This document shows, piece after piece, positions 19,100 to 29,186 of a DNA stretch of 64,000 nucleotides; position 1 is the stretch's first letter, and the number at the start of each line of letters is the position of its first letter. The translations under genes were made by a program, and so were the position numbers. The stretch spans positions 62,001 through 126,000 of the forward strand of contig JAOAHD010000002.1 of NCBI GenBank assembly GCA_026415395.1, written 5' to 3'. Below the pieces are notes generated by a model that did no database searches, was not told the origin of the DNA, and worked only from the letters and a program-made list of their open reading frames with translations. Origin of the DNA: Candidatus Binatia bacterium (GTDB taxonomy: Bacteria > Desulfobacterota > Binatia > HRBIN30).

Positions 19100-19203
19100 A
19101 GGACACCCCTCGAATCAGCGTTAGTTCGAGGGCACCGCACTCACGCCTCGGGCGGTGCCCCGCCCCCAGAACAATCAGCGGACTGCCAATCAGGAAAAAC
19201 TCG

Positions 19204-19536
19204 CTATGGCAGCGACTCCGGCGGTGGAACCGGCCGCGGCTCGCGCGGCACTCGCTGAATCGGCCGACCGCTCGGACTCATCTGGTAGCGGCCCGCACCC
19301 TCCCGCCTTTGCCAATGACGCTCCTGCCGCATGCGCATCTGCTCAGCGCGATCTGCAAGGCCGGCACGCACTTGATCCCGATTCAGAGGCGGGGGTTCCC
19401 GCAGCGCTGCATGCCCGGGTGACGACCACGCCCCGAGAAGGCAACCAGCGAGGCCGAGCAAACAAAGACTGCGACCGCCGGGAGCGAACCAAGACCGAAA
19501 CCTGTAGGAACTGCCTGCAACATTTTGCTTCCTCAT
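19204..19536 (-). CDS. Small exported or lipoprotein, proline/arginine-rich
   Basis: This 110-residue protein starts at the ATG at 19536, chosen over an upstream in-frame start because AAGGAGG lies seven bases before it. A hydrophobic leader contains a possible lipobox (LLGLAGC) or a signal peptidase I site after SSPGHA. The mature part is charged and helical (LADRAEQMRMRQERHWQRRE) with a proline/arginine-rich end. I do not recognise a family. It is 104 bp upstream of the RHS gene on the same strand, so the two may be co-transcribed, and it could be an accessory export factor. That link is inference from position only. Confidence 0.6.
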   Translation of the reverse strand: MRKQNVAGSSYRFRSWFAPGGRSLCLLGLAGCLLGAWSSPGHAALREPPPLNRDQVRAGLADRAEQMRMRQERHWQRREGAGRYQMSPSGRPIQRVPREPRPVPPPESLP

Positions 19537-19999
19537 GAGCAACCTCCTTGCGAGACGAAAATCGCGCTCTCGCCTACGCAAGGTTCGGGCCAGTACGCCG
19601 TGGGGCTACCGCCTGCTCGGTAGAACCGGTCGGACCCTCCAAAGCAGCACGGAGTGAGAACAAGGGGGTTATCGCTTTGTGCTGCTGCGCCCGAGCGAGT
19701 TCGTGGATAGGGTGGTGTCTGCGCTGGCGGGTCCGTTGCCGCTGACCCTCCGATCTCGCCTCTTGTGCGTCGCCTCCGGGCGAGTCATCCGTTAGTGGGC
19801 GCACAGCGGATGGCGATGCCCGCAGTGTTCTCGGGGCCGTCAGCGCTGCGCTCCTTCGTTGCGAATGCAACGCTGGTGGGCCCGCGATTCGCGGGTGATT
19901 TGACGTAACAACGAGCCTGCCCGCGGTGGCGCAATGATTGCCTTTCGGGGCGCTGTCTTTTGGACCTGTTTTGCCAATGGGTTACACCGGTCTGTGGTC
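19537..19999. other. Intergenic region between divergent genes
   Basis: About 460 bp separate a minus-strand exported protein gene and the plus-strand CheA-like gene, so promoters for both should lie here. I cannot point to a reliable -10/-35 pair. No convincing small gene is visible. Confidence 0.4.
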
Positions 20000-21706
20000 A
20001 TGAACCTTGTTGCTGAACTCTCCACGGCGAAGAACGATCGTGCGTGGCAACTCGCTGTGCTCTCTAGCGTGCGCGGTGCTGCGGCGTCCGCTAATCTAGA
20101 ACAGCTTGAAAGAGCTCTGCGCTTGTTGGCGGGCTCGCCAGCGGCGGACAGCGAAGCATTCGCGGCAGATGTCAGCCGCAAGCTCCGCCGCGCCGTGTCG
20201 CTGCTGCATTTCCGGAGCTCCGCCACAGCTTTGCTCGGCGCGGCTTGGCCGCAGGTCCACACGGCGCTGCGTGACCTCCTGTGGGCAAGCGAGTGCCTGC
20301 TCGAAGAACCCGGCGCTGCCCGTTGGCTGCGCGAATGGGAAAGGGAATGGGAAGCACACCTGCCGGAAGAGCTGGCCAAGCTGTTTGGCGCGGACGAAGC
20401 GACGTTCCAGACGTGGCTCGAGGCGGCGCCGCAGTCTCAGGCGGGCGCGGTCGGAGAGCTTAACACTCCCCCTCCCTCGAGCGCCGCTGCGCTCGAGGAG
20501 GATGAGCTCCTGCAAGCGTTCTTGGAAGAGATGGATGAGGGGCTACGCAACGCCGAAGAGTTGTTGCTTCGCCTCGAGAGATCGCCGCAGGATTCTGACT
20601 TGCTCCACGCGCTATTTCGTCAGTACCACACCCTGAAAGGGGCAGCGGGTGCCGTGGATTTACAAGAAGCCGCCGACCAATTGCACCAGGGTGAGGCACT
20701 CTTGCAGGCGCTTCGTGACGGAGAGCTCGAACTGCCCACACCCGCGGTGGTGGATTTCTTCTTACGCCTCGGCGACTCGATTCGAGCGATGATCGACGAG
20801 GCCTGCGGCCGCACGCCGACAACAACGAAAATCAACGACCTCGACGACGCCATCGCTGCCTTACTGCAGGGCGAGCCGGTGCCTGAAACGGGATCGGCTC
20901 GCGACGACGACGAAGAGCCGTGCGCCGAAACCCAATTGCCGCTCGGCAACGAGCCAACGCCGTCTGCTGCGAGTCCGCAACCGAGTAGCCCGAACTTGCT
21001 CGCGTTGCGGGAGAAAGCCGCCAAAGGCCAGCTCGACCCGGAACTGGTGGCCATGATCGAGGCATTGCAGCAAAAGGCGGAATTTTTCGCCTCTATGGCG
21101 GCAACCTTGCAGGCGGAAGTCGAGGAGTTGCGCACGGTTCCCGTGGATGATTTGTTTCGCCGGCTGCAGCGGCCCTTGCGCGATGCCGCCCGGCACGAGC
21201 GAAAACAAGTACGGCTGGAAACTGCCGGTGCCGAGCTTCGTTTGCCAAAGGATCTCGCCGAAACACTGGCCGAGGTTCTGCTGCACCTGGTCCGCAATGC
21301 CGTTGCTCATGGCATCGAAACCCCCGAGGTCCGTCGCGGCAGAGGCAAAAGGCCGGAGGGGTGCGTACGCGTGATCGTCGAGAAACAAAGGAGCTGCTGG
21401 CGTGTGGCCGTGAGCGACGATGGGCAGGGTTTGGATTATGCAGCCATACGGGCGAAGGCCGTCGCCCTCGGCTGGCTCAAGGCGGAAGCGCCGTGCGACG
21501 AGCAGCGGCTGCAAGAGTTTTTGTTCCGCCCTGGGTTTTCCACGCGTAACGACGCCGATGCTTTGGCCGGGCGCGGGGTCGGCATGGACGTGGTGGCCAC
21601 CGCGGTCCATAAGCTCAACGGCTCCATCCAGGTCCATTCCACCCCTGGCGGCGGCACCACCATTGAGCTTTCGGTTCCTGTCGGCCTCGAAGGAGTAAGG
21701 TCGTGA
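20000..21706 (+). CDS. CheA-like histidine kinase with Hpt domain, lacking CheW domain
   Basis: This protein of 568 residues starts at the ATG at 20000 (MNLVAELSTAKND). An in-frame ATG at 19934 would add 22 unlikely residues, and neither has a strong ribosome binding site. A helical N-terminal region of about 150 residues precedes an Hpt domain with the phosphorylatable histidine H210 in YHTLKGAAG. A linker and a CheA-type HATPase domain follow: N box HLVRNAVAHGIE near 430, G1 DDGQGLDYAAI, and G2 GRGVGMDVV. The CheW-like regulatory domain and response-regulator-binding P2 that follow in classical CheA are absent, as is any receiver. No cheY, cheW or receptor is nearby. The stop overlaps the GTG of the next gene (GTGA), implying coupled translation with the pseudokinase-WD40 protein. 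Confidence 0.8.
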   Translation: MNLVAELSTAKNDRAWQLAVLSSVRGAAASANLEQLERALRLLAGSPAADSEAFAADVSRKLRRAVSLLHFRSSATALLGAAWPQVHTALRDLLWASECLLEEPGAARWLREWEREWEAHLPEELAKLFGADEATFQTWLEAAPQSQAGAVGELNTPPPSSAAALEEDELLQAFLEEMDEGLRNAEELLLRLERSPQDSDLLHALFRQYHTLKGAAGAVDLQEAADQLHQGEALLQALRDGELELPTPAVVDFFLRLGDSIRAMIDEACGRTPTTTKINDLDDAIAALLQGEPVPETGSARDDDEEPCAETQLPLGNEPTPSAASPQPSSPNLLALREKAAKGQLDPELVAMIEALQQKAEFFASMAATLQAEVEELRTVPVDDLFRRLQRPLRDAARHERKQVRLETAGAELRLPKDLAETLAEVLLHLVRNAVAHGIETPEVRRGRGKRPEGCVRVIVEKQRSCWRVAVSDDGQGLDYAAIRAKAVALGWLKAEAPCDEQRLQEFLFRPGFSTRNDADALAGRGVGMDVVATAVHKLNGSIQVHSTPGGGTTIELSVPVGLEGVRS

Positions 21707-24700
21707 AGTGGCGCGACACGTTGCGCATGCCGGTGGGGGAGGCTGCCCGCCTGGGGGCCAATAAGGTTGCCCGGTTGCTGCAAACCGACGTACGCGATCT
21801 CTTCGGCAGCCGAAGCCATGCTCCGCAAACGTCGGAGGCGCAACCCGAGCCACTGGCGGAAAAAATCGGGCCCACCACCACGGTGGTCGGCACGACAGCC
21901 GCGCAGGCCGCTTTGGCCCCTCGAGTGGACCGACATCCGGCTCCGCACTCATTGCCGCAAGAGAAGACGTGGTGGGAGGTGGGCGAGGTCGCCTTCGATT
22001 TGTACGAAATTCAACGTGTGCTTGCGGCGAACGCATCCACGCGGGCGTACTTGGCACGCCATCGCTTGTGGGGAATCCCCCTGGTTCTCAAAGTTCCGGG
22101 CGAGGCGTTGCGCGAGGATGCGGCGCGCTTGGCAGCTCTTGCGCAAGCGGCGATGCGGTGGACACAGTGCGGCCTCCATCCCCACATTGCTTACTGCTTC
22201 ACGGTCCACCACGCTGGTCAAGTGCCGGTGTTCGTGATCGAGCACGTCGACGGTGGCTCGTTGCGCCAGTGGCTAACGGCTCGCAGCGTACCGACTTTGC
22301 GGCAGCAGCTCGACGTTGCCATCCAACTTTGCCACGCGCTCGAGTACGCGCACAGCCGGGCGCTGACTCACGGTGGGCTGAAGCCCGAGAACATCTTGCT
22401 GACAGCGGTCGGGCTCGTGCGGGTGACCGATTTTGGCGTCACCTTGCAGCGCGGTGGCTCAGCGGAAGCTTACCTCGCCCCGGAGCAGTGGGTGGATGGC
22501 GGCCCGAGTGACATTGCGAGCGATATTTTTGCTCTCGGAGTGTGCCTGTACGAGCTATTTTGCCACGGCCGGCCCTACGAGATTACCCGCGGGCCGCGGC
22601 GCAAACCGGCAGAGCCGCTTGCAGTGAACGGCAGCCGATTGCCTGCGCCACTAGCTGAACTTTTAGAAGCGTGTGTGGATTGGGAACCGCTCAGACGCCC
22701 GCGCGCAGTGTCGGAGGTACGCTTACAGCTCGTACGGCTTCGCGAAGAGCTGTTTCGCCGCCCGAGCCCCTTTGCCGTACTTCCCCCGAATACGTTCGAT
22801 GCCGACGGGTGGAACAACCAGGGAATGGTTGCCTTGGCTGCGGGCAAAACCGAGGACGCGGAGTGCGCGTTCGAGGCCGCACTGGCGGCCGACACCAGGC
22901 ATTTGGAAGCAAACTTCAACCTTGGCGTGTTACGCTGGCGTTCGGGCAACGGCTCCGACGAGGCTTTGCTCAGCGCATTGGCGTCTGCGCGCGCGCCTCG
23001 CGAACAACCCTGGCTCCCGAACTTCTTGCAGGCACTGGTGGCCTTGGAGAGCGGCGATGGTGACAAAGCCCTCGATCTCTTGCAGGACCTTAGGGCTGCC
23101 CTTCCGGAAAACGAGGAGCTTGCAGAGCTCGAGCGGGCCGCGCGCCGGTGCCGCCCGCCGCATTCCGTAGCGCGCGAACTCGTGGGACATAGCCAAGTCG
23201 TATCCGCGGTGGCCATGAGCAACGATGGCAAGTGGGTGCTTTCGGGTGGCGATGACCATGCGCTCCTTTTATGGGATGCGTTTGCGGGCACAGCAGTACG
23301 CAGCCTTGAAGGCCATCGCGCAAACGTGACGGCACTGGCCATGACCCCCGACGGCCGCTCCGCCGTCTCGGGCAGCGAAGACGGCACGGTGATTCTCTGG
23401 GACTTGCAACGCGGCCGCCCCGCGAAAAGCTTGCGACTGGCGGGAAAAGTCTTTGCTCTTACGCTTGCGCAAGACGGCCGCTTCGCCGTCGTGAGCAGCG
23501 CGGGGTCGGACAACTTCCTCGGCATTGACGGCACGATTGTCGACCTCTGGGACCTGGAAAAAGAGCGTCCCGTGCGCCGGCTCGAAGGCCACAGTAGTTC
23601 GGTGAAAGCCTTGGCGATGACGCCGGATGCCCGCCGTTTGGTTTCCGGGGGCGATGATCAAAAACTCATCCTGTGGGATCTCCTTCGAGGCCAAGCGCTG
23701 CGCACCTTTGCGGGACACGAGCACTTCGTCTCGTCGGTGGCGATCAGCGCGGATGGACAGACGGTTGCCTCCGGGAGTTGGGACCGCACCCTACGCTTGT
23801 GGGATGCCCGTACGGGAAAATGTAAGGGAGTGTTGCGCGGCCACTCCGGCATCGTCACCTCGGTGCGCTTGAGCGAAGATGCCACAGTGGCGGTCTCGGG
23901 GAGCTGGGACGGCACCGTGCGCGTTTGGGATCTGGCCCGCCAGCGCTGCATCCGCACGCTACAAGGCCACCGCGGAATGGTCACGAGCGTTGCGCTCGCC
24001 GCGGCCGCCCGCTGCCTCGCCTCGGCGAGCTGGGACGCTTCGGTGCGCTTGTGGAACCTGCCGCAGCCGGGTCCGGAAGTCTGCACTCCTCGCCTTTCCT
24101 CGCGTTACGATTATGCTGCCCTGCCGCCGGCGGAGCCCACCGCGGAGGAGCGCATCGAATTGGCATACGAAGCCCTGCGAGCGGGCGACGTGGCAACCAG
24201 CGTTGCGGAGTGGAACCGACTTGCAGCCGATGGTGGCGCCGCCGACCCCCGCCTACAAGACTTGCTCACCGCCTTGCGCCCGCGCACGCGCTTGGTATCG
24301 CTGCAGGCCGCAGGTGTCGATGCGGAGTACCGTCTGGGCAATGAGCCAACGGCCGCGCTCTTCGATGCCGCCACGAATCGCTGGTTGCTTGCAACGCGCA
24401 CGGGCCAACTGGTGATCCTTGACCTCGCTCGTCCGGAGGCCGGGGTTGCGCTTGACGTGTCCGGAGCTCCTCTGCGGGCGCTGGCTCTGTTGCCCGGCGA
24501 TACTGTGATTGCGACCGCAGGCTTCGACCGCCGCATTTACCTCGTCGATCCAGCAGCCGCGAGCGAACTCAGCGTGCTGCCCGGGCACGAAAGCATCGTC
24601 GCTTGTTTGCTCTCGTTACCGAGCGGAAGAATCGCCTCGGCGTCTTATGACCACACGGTGCGCCTGTGGGACGCCGGAGCGCGAGCTTGTGTGACGGTGC

Positions 24701-25206
24701 TCCGAGGGCACGAGCGGCAAGTGGTGGCACTTGCCGCAACGGATACTGGGAAGTTTTTGGCGAGCGGCGACTTGGGCGGCACTGTGGTGTTGTGGGACCC
24801 GGAATCCGGGCGGATGGTCTGCCGATGGCAGGCGCACGAGGGAGCCGTGCACGCCTTGCAATTCATTCGCGGTGGCGAGCTGCTGGTTTCGGGCGGTAGC
24901 GATGGCCAGCTCAAAATGTGGGAGGTTGCCAGCAGAGAATGCTGCCGGTCGATTGCCGCTCACGAGGGCGGTGTGACTCACGTCCTGCCAGTATGGGCCG
25001 ACGGCTCGCTGGTCACCGCCGGGGTTGATGGTACGTTGCGGTTCTGGGGCAGCGCGGCTTGGGAGCAAAGCAGCGGGGTTTGTCAGTCGTCCAGACCGAC
25101 TGCCGTGGTTGCTTGTGACGGCGAGCTCGACCGACTGCTTGTGGGTGACCCTGGGGGTCACGTGCAGGTGCTGCGGCTACGCGGGCAGTTAGCGGAGCGC
25201 TGCTGA
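21703..25206 (+). CDS. Serine/threonine pseudokinase with TPR and two WD40 propellers
   Basis: This 1167-residue protein starts at GTG 21703, overlapping the previous stop and preceded by AAGGAG. Residues about 100-350 are a protein kinase fold. The VAIK-type lysine is present near 129 (LVLKVP), DFG at 243-245 and APE (YLAPEQW), but the catalytic HRD is HGG (H223-G224-G225, in THGGLKPENILL). The general-base Asp is lost and the glycine loop is degenerate, so phosphotransfer is unlikely. TPR-like helices follow (about 360-480). Seven WD40 repeats come next (about 490-790, e.g. GHEHFVSSVAISADGQTVAS), then a helical spacer and five or six more (about 880-1150). No transmembrane helix is seen. 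WD40-kinase fusions are typical scaffolds in planctomycetes, myxobacteria and relatives. Here it is probably a scaffold for the partner kinase. Confidence 0.85.
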   Translation: MKWRDTLRMPVGEAARLGANKVARLLQTDVRDLFGSRSHAPQTSEAQPEPLAEKIGPTTTVVGTTAAQAALAPRVDRHPAPHSLPQEKTWWEVGEVAFDLYEIQRVLAANASTRAYLARHRLWGIPLVLKVPGEALREDAARLAALAQAAMRWTQCGLHPHIAYCFTVHHAGQVPVFVIEHVDGGSLRQWLTARSVPTLRQQLDVAIQLCHALEYAHSRALTHGGLKPENILLTAVGLVRVTDFGVTLQRGGSAEAYLAPEQWVDGGPSDIASDIFALGVCLYELFCHGRPYEITRGPRRKPAEPLAVNGSRLPAPLAELLEACVDWEPLRRPRAVSEVRLQLVRLREELFRRPSPFAVLPPNTFDADGWNNQGMVALAAGKTEDAECAFEAALAADTRHLEANFNLGVLRWRSGNGSDEALLSALASARAPREQPWLPNFLQALVALESGDGDKALDLLQDLRAALPENEELAELERAARRCRPPHSVARELVGHSQVVSAVAMSNDGKWVLSGGDDHALLLWDAFAGTAVRSLEGHRANVTALAMTPDGRSAVSGSEDGTVILWDLQRGRPAKSLRLAGKVFALTLAQDGRFAVVSSAGSDNFLGIDGTIVDLWDLEKERPVRRLEGHSSSVKALAMTPDARRLVSGGDDQKLILWDLLRGQALRTFAGHEHFVSSVAISADGQTVASGSWDRTLRLWDARTGKCKGVLRGHSGIVTSVRLSEDATVAVSGSWDGTVRVWDLARQRCIRTLQGHRGMVTSVALAAAARCLASASWDASVRLWNLPQPGPEVCTPRLSSRYDYAALPPAEPTAEERIELAYEALRAGDVATSVAEWNRLAADGGAADPRLQDLLTALRPRTRLVSLQAAGVDAEYRLGNEPTAALFDAATNRWLLATRTGQLVILDLARPEAGVALDVSGAPLRALALLPGDTVIATAGFDRRIYLVDPAAASELSVLPGHESIVACLLSLPSGRIASASYDHTVRLWDAGARACVTVLRGHERQVVALAATDTGKFLASGDLGGTVVLWDPESGRMVCRWQAHEGAVHALQFIRGGELLVSGGSDGQLKMWEVASRECCRSIAAHEGGVTHVLPVWADGSLVTAGVDGTLRFWGSAAWEQSSGVCQSSRPTAVVACDGELDRLLVGDPGGHVQVLRLRGQLAERC

Positions 25207-25329
25207 GTCAAAGCTGAACTCAATCCGGGTCGCGGGCGGCCGGGCACTCACTGGTCCGGCTCCGAAGCTTCTCTACCGTCTATGCTCTGCCCGGAAATTG
25301 AGGGCCATGCTACCAGAGAAATCACGCCC

Positions 25330-26697
25330 ATGGCTCAAGCGAAGACCTCCTATGTATGTCAAAGCTGCGGCTATCGCGCGCCGCGCTGGCTTGGGCGTTG
25401 CCCCGATTGCGGGGCGTGGAGCTCACTCGTGGAGGAATGGGTCGCCCCATCGCGCTCGAAGGGTGCGCGCAGAGCAGTCGAAGAGGACGCTGCTGCGGTA
25501 CCACTGGCGGCGATCGATAGTGCGGCCACCCCGCGACAATGCACGGGTATGGACGAGTTTGACCGCGTGCTTGGCGGTGGTCTGGTGCCAGGTTCCGTCG
25601 TGCTGATCGGTGGCGATCCCGGCATTGGCAAGTCGACGCTGGTGCTGCAAGCCTTGGCCGCTTTGGGCAACGCAGAGCAACCGGCGTTGTACGTCTCTGG
25701 CGAGGAATCGCGCGAACAAATCAAACTGCGCGCAGAGCGACTCGGCTTAGCGAACACTCCTGTAATGCTGCTCACCGCCACGGATGTCGAGGCGATCGTC
25801 GAGCGGGCGAAGAGAATCAAACCCGCGGTGTTGGCGGTGGACTCCATTCAAACCATGTGGGCTGCGGAGCTCGAGTCGGCTCCGGGCAATATTAGCCAAG
25901 TGCGAGAGTGCGCTGCACGTTTTGTGCGCCTCGCCAAAGAGACGTATGTGCCGACCCTATTGGTGGGGCACGTGACCAAGGAGGGCGCCTTTGCGGGTCC
26001 CCGCGTGCTCGAGCACATGGTGGATACGGTGCTGTCCTTCGAGGGCGACCGGAGTCATGCCTTTCGCATTTTGCGCAGCGTAAAGAACCGCTTTGGCTCT
26101 ACGAACGAGATCGGTGTGTTTGAAATGACGGAACGGGGGCTGCAGCCGGTCGGGAACCCATCGGCGCACTTTCTCGCGGAACGTCCGCGCGCAGCGGCGG
26201 GCTCTGTGGTGGTTGCCTGCATGGAGGGAAGTCGCCCGATGTTGATCGAGGTGCAAGCCCTGGTGTCGCCGAGTGCGCTTGCCAATCCACGGCGTACAAC
26301 GTTGGGGTTCGACCCGAACCGGGCCAGCATGCTCGTGGCCGTGCTGGAAAAGAAGCTTGGGTTACAGCTCTTCGGGCAAGACGTGTTCATCAATGCGGCC
26401 GGGGGCATGCGGATCAGTGAGCCGGCGGCCGACCTGGCGATTGCGGCGGCGCTTGCGTCGAGCTTCCTCGACCAACCGCTCGATCCTGAACTGGTTGTCT
26501 TCGGCGAAGTTGGTCTCGCGGGAGAAATTCGCGGGGTGCAGCACGCGCAATTGCGCGTGCAAGAGGCGGCGCGTTTGGGGCTGCGACGCTGCTTACTCCC
26601 ACAAACCAACGTGCGGCAAATCGAGGGTCTTCCCGAGATGGAGCGGGTGGGGGTGGCCTCGCTCAGCGAGGCGTGGGAAGTGTTGTTTCGTCGCTGA
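25330..26697 (+). CDS. radA: DNA repair protein RadA
   Basis: This 455-residue RadA/Sms ATPase acts in branch migration during recombination. It has an N-terminal C4 zinc finger (CQSCG ... CPDCG, residues 9-28), Walker A GGDPGIGKST near 94-103, the diagnostic KNRFGS motif near 252 and a C-terminal Lon-protease-like domain ending in LPEMERVGVASLSEA. The ATG at 25330 is selected because it directly precedes the conserved N-terminus (MAQAKTSYVCQSCG). The frame remains open upstream to 25282. It is a housekeeping gene and shows no link to the kinase pair upstream other than orientation. Confidence 0.96.
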   Translation: MAQAKTSYVCQSCGYRAPRWLGRCPDCGAWSSLVEEWVAPSRSKGARRAVEEDAAAVPLAAIDSAATPRQCTGMDEFDRVLGGGLVPGSVVLIGGDPGIGKSTLVLQALAALGNAEQPALYVSGEESREQIKLRAERLGLANTPVMLLTATDVEAIVERAKRIKPAVLAVDSIQTMWAAELESAPGNISQVRECAARFVRLAKETYVPTLLVGHVTKEGAFAGPRVLEHMVDTVLSFEGDRSHAFRILRSVKNRFGSTNEIGVFEMTERGLQPVGNPSAHFLAERPRAAAGSVVVACMEGSRPMLIEVQALVSPSALANPRRTTLGFDPNRASMLVAVLEKKLGLQLFGQDVFINAAGGMRISEPAADLAIAAALASSFLDQPLDPELVVFGEVGLAGEIRGVQHAQLRVQEAARLGLRRCLLPQTNVRQIEGLPEMERVGVASLSEAWEVLFRR

Positions 26698-27176
26698 AGA
26701 GCCGAAGGGAGGCGTGGCCACCGTGCCGCGCCGGATACGCCCACATTTGGAACAGCGAGCTCGGGCCAGCTTTCTCGCGGGCAAACAGTCTCCGCGCTGA
26801 AGGCAGCGCCGCAATAGAATCGGCCCACAAAGGATCTCCCGCGCGCTTCGAGAGCCAAGTTCTTTCGTGTTTCTTTCGACCCCGTTTGGGTTGCTGCTCT
26901 GAGCCGTTCGTGGTAGGTAGGCGGCCACTTTTTGGGTTGGAGTGGTACGTGCGGTTGAAGCGGAAGTGTAGACGCTGGTCCGTGCTGTTCTTGTCTCGTT
27001 GGGTTGACGCGTGTCTCGCGCCAGGGTTCGGCCTGGAGCGATCAGCCGGAAGCCGCGAGACCGGATCCAGGCGAAGCGGAAGAAGGAGGCCAGGGGCCGT
27101 GTAGAAGAAACAGTCTACGGCCCGGAGCCACGCAAGCCACCCCCGGGCTGTGGAGGAGTGTGAGGGAGGACTGAAG
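26698..27176. other. Intergenic region upstream of the lytic transglycosylase gene
   Basis: This 480-bp stretch has no convincing gene. It contains an imperfect hairpin at about 27093-27120 (GGCCGTGTAGA ... TCTACGGCC) close to the next start. A structured 5' leader is possible, but I could match neither a c-di-AMP nor a c-di-GMP riboswitch consensus. Confidence 0.4.
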
Positions 27177-28433
27177 GTGCTGACGAGGAAGCCGGCGTTT
27201 TTGGGTGTGGCCGTCGCGCTGCTTGCGGTTACGGGCTGCAGCTCGATCAGACGAAACGACGCGGAGAAGCATTGGTGGCAGTGGCAGAAAGCAGATGCGC
27301 CGAGCGATAGTGATCTGGCGACGAAATACGGCGTCACCGTGGGGCCGCAACGGCCGAAACACCGCGGGGATCACCTTGGCCTCAAGTTTGACCATCCGCG
27401 CGTGAGCGACTTCGTTAGTAAGTACCAAACGGACTTGCGGGGATTTTACGGGCGCGCGTTGGAGCGCAGCGGCCGGTACCTGCCGCGGATCGAGTCGATC
27501 CTGCGCAAGGAAGGGTTGCCGACCGAGCTTGCCTACCTCCCGCTCGTGGAGAGTGGTTTTCGCCCGCATGCAGTGTCGCCTGCGAAGGCGGTCGGCTTGT
27601 GGCAGTTCATTCCGGACACCGGCCGCCGCTATGGCTTGCGGATCGACGGCTTTGTGGACGAACGGCGTGATCCGATCAAATCGACCCGTGCTGCCGCGCG
27701 TTACTTGAAGGACTTGTATGGCATGTTTGGCGACTGGCACTTGTCGCTCGCGGCCTACAATACGGGCGAGGGGCGGATTAGCCGCTTGCTTAGCACGTCG
27801 GATGCGAGTGATTTTTGGGAGCTCAGCGAGCGGGGCTACTTGTTCCGCGAAACTGAGGACTATGTACCCGGATTTCTCGCGGCATTGCAGATTGCCTCGC
27901 AGCCCGAGGCGTACGGGTTCGATCGCCCGCAACCGCAGCCGCTCGAGTACGACCTCGTACATATTGCCCACGTGATGCCGCTGGCTACCGTGGCCCGCTG
28001 GACGGATCACCCGCTTTCCACATTGCAAGAGCTGAATCCGGCATTGATCCGCGGAATCGTCCCGCCGGGCGGCTATACGATTCGCGTGCCTGAGGGAACG
28101 CGCCCGTTGGTGCAGCAGGCGTACGCCCGCCTGACGCCAGCTGAGCTTCTCGCATTGCAGCGCGCGGCCCTACCCCCCGCGCCGGCGCGCGTTTGCCGCC
28201 GCAAGGGCAAGCGGCTCGTCTGCAAACCAAAGGCTGCCGCAAACGTTGCCTCGAAACCAGATTTGGTGGCCAAGGGCATACGGCAGGTTGCCGTCAGAAG
28301 CCCGACGAACGCGGTGCAATCCGGGACGGTGCGCAAGCAGTTGAAGGGAACTGCAAAGTCCGGGCAGCAAACCAAGTCCGGCGGGGTGCAGCTGGTCAGC
28401 CGTAGCAAAGGCAAGCGCTCGGCCCGGAACTGA
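27177..28433 (+). CDS. Membrane-bound lytic murein transglycosylase D-like lipoprotein
   Basis: This 418-residue MltD-like enzyme cleaves peptidoglycan glycan strands at the outer membrane. Start GTG 27177 follows GGAGG and gives a clean lipoprotein signal (FLGVAVALLAVTGCSS, lipobox VTGC). An upstream GTG at 27150 would add nine residues. The SLT domain spans about 100-240, with the catalytic Glu near 124 in LPLVESGFRPHAVSPAKAVG and the family segments GLWQFIPDTGRRYGL and SLAAYNTGEGR. A single degenerate LysM-like region lies near 300 (GGYTIRVPEG). The C-terminal 90 residues are rich in Lys/Arg/Ser and poorly conserved. Fewer LysM repeats than Escherichia coli MltD are visible. Confidence 0.9.
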   Translation: MLTRKPAFLGVAVALLAVTGCSSIRRNDAEKHWWQWQKADAPSDSDLATKYGVTVGPQRPKHRGDHLGLKFDHPRVSDFVSKYQTDLRGFYGRALERSGRYLPRIESILRKEGLPTELAYLPLVESGFRPHAVSPAKAVGLWQFIPDTGRRYGLRIDGFVDERRDPIKSTRAAARYLKDLYGMFGDWHLSLAAYNTGEGRISRLLSTSDASDFWELSERGYLFRETEDYVPGFLAALQIASQPEAYGFDRPQPQPLEYDLVHIAHVMPLATVARWTDHPLSTLQELNPALIRGIVPPGGYTIRVPEGTRPLVQQAYARLTPAELLALQRAALPPAPARVCRRKGKRLVCKPKAAANVASKPDLVAKGIRQVAVRSPTNAVQSGTVRKQLKGTAKSGQQTKSGGVQLVSRSKGKRSARN

Positions 28434-29186
28434 CCTGCCCGCTAACCTTCCGCGATTTGACCTGCGCGCTTGTGCCGCGAAGCATCCCCGAGGCTGCGCA
28501 GCCACGCCTTTGGTCTGTTGGGCTCGATGGAGCATTGCTGGCCAGCAGGGACGACTGTCGGCGTAGGGGCGACGCATGCGTCGCCCGTGGGGGGTACCAG
28601 CGACCGTCGAGCGGCGATTCGTAGGGGGCGGCATGCCGTGCCCCTACGGCGCCAGAGCGCGGCAGCGTGCTAGGTGGTGCCGGGGCGCCCGCTTGCATGC
28701 CGTCATTCCATGGCCTCACGACGCGCCGCTGGCGCGATCCAATGGCAGGCTCGGCGGGCGCGGGTGTGCTCTTCACCGCCGTGCAACTCGGAGCATAGTC
28801 ACCAGCCTTTGCCCTTGTGCCGGTCGTGCTGCCAATTGAGGTGCCGCTCCTGCCCTTGTTCAGGGTCATGCACGGCGGGGTGTGCGTGCCAATCCGCGTT
28901 GGTGCCGGCTGGGCTGGGCTGGGCTGTGGTTCCCTCGCGCTGTCGTCGGCGGCGCTGTGCACAAACACGGTAGACTCCGAGGCGGAAACGCGATAAACGG
29001 GGTGCGTTACAGATGGTGAGCTCCGGGGTAGGGGCGTGAAGGGGCATGTGTGGTTGTTGGGTCGGCTCGTACGGATGTGGCCAGCGCGGTGAGCGCAGGC
29101 TGTTTTGCAAGCCAGGGGGTGGGTTCTAACTGGCGGGAACGCATCATGGGTTCCCGCGCAAGGCGACGCTTCGATGGTGGGCAGTC
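28434..29186. repeat. Intergenic region with palindromic repeats, left flank of the helicase island
   Basis: This 750-bp stretch has no supported gene. A copy of the 20-base palindrome GGGGCGACGCATGCGTCGCCC-type element occupies 28563-28586. A second, GTAGGGGGCGGCATGCCGTG, starts at 28621 and ends in CCCCTAC at 28647. Both belong to the element family at 83-102, 275-294 and 8121-8305. No tRNA or attachment-site-like direct repeat is obvious next to the helicase gene. Confidence 0.55.

Noticed and set aside
26900-27150. c-di-AMP or c-di-GMP riboswitch before the lytic transglycosylase gene
   Set aside because: A hairpin is present but no conserved core motifs were recognised.
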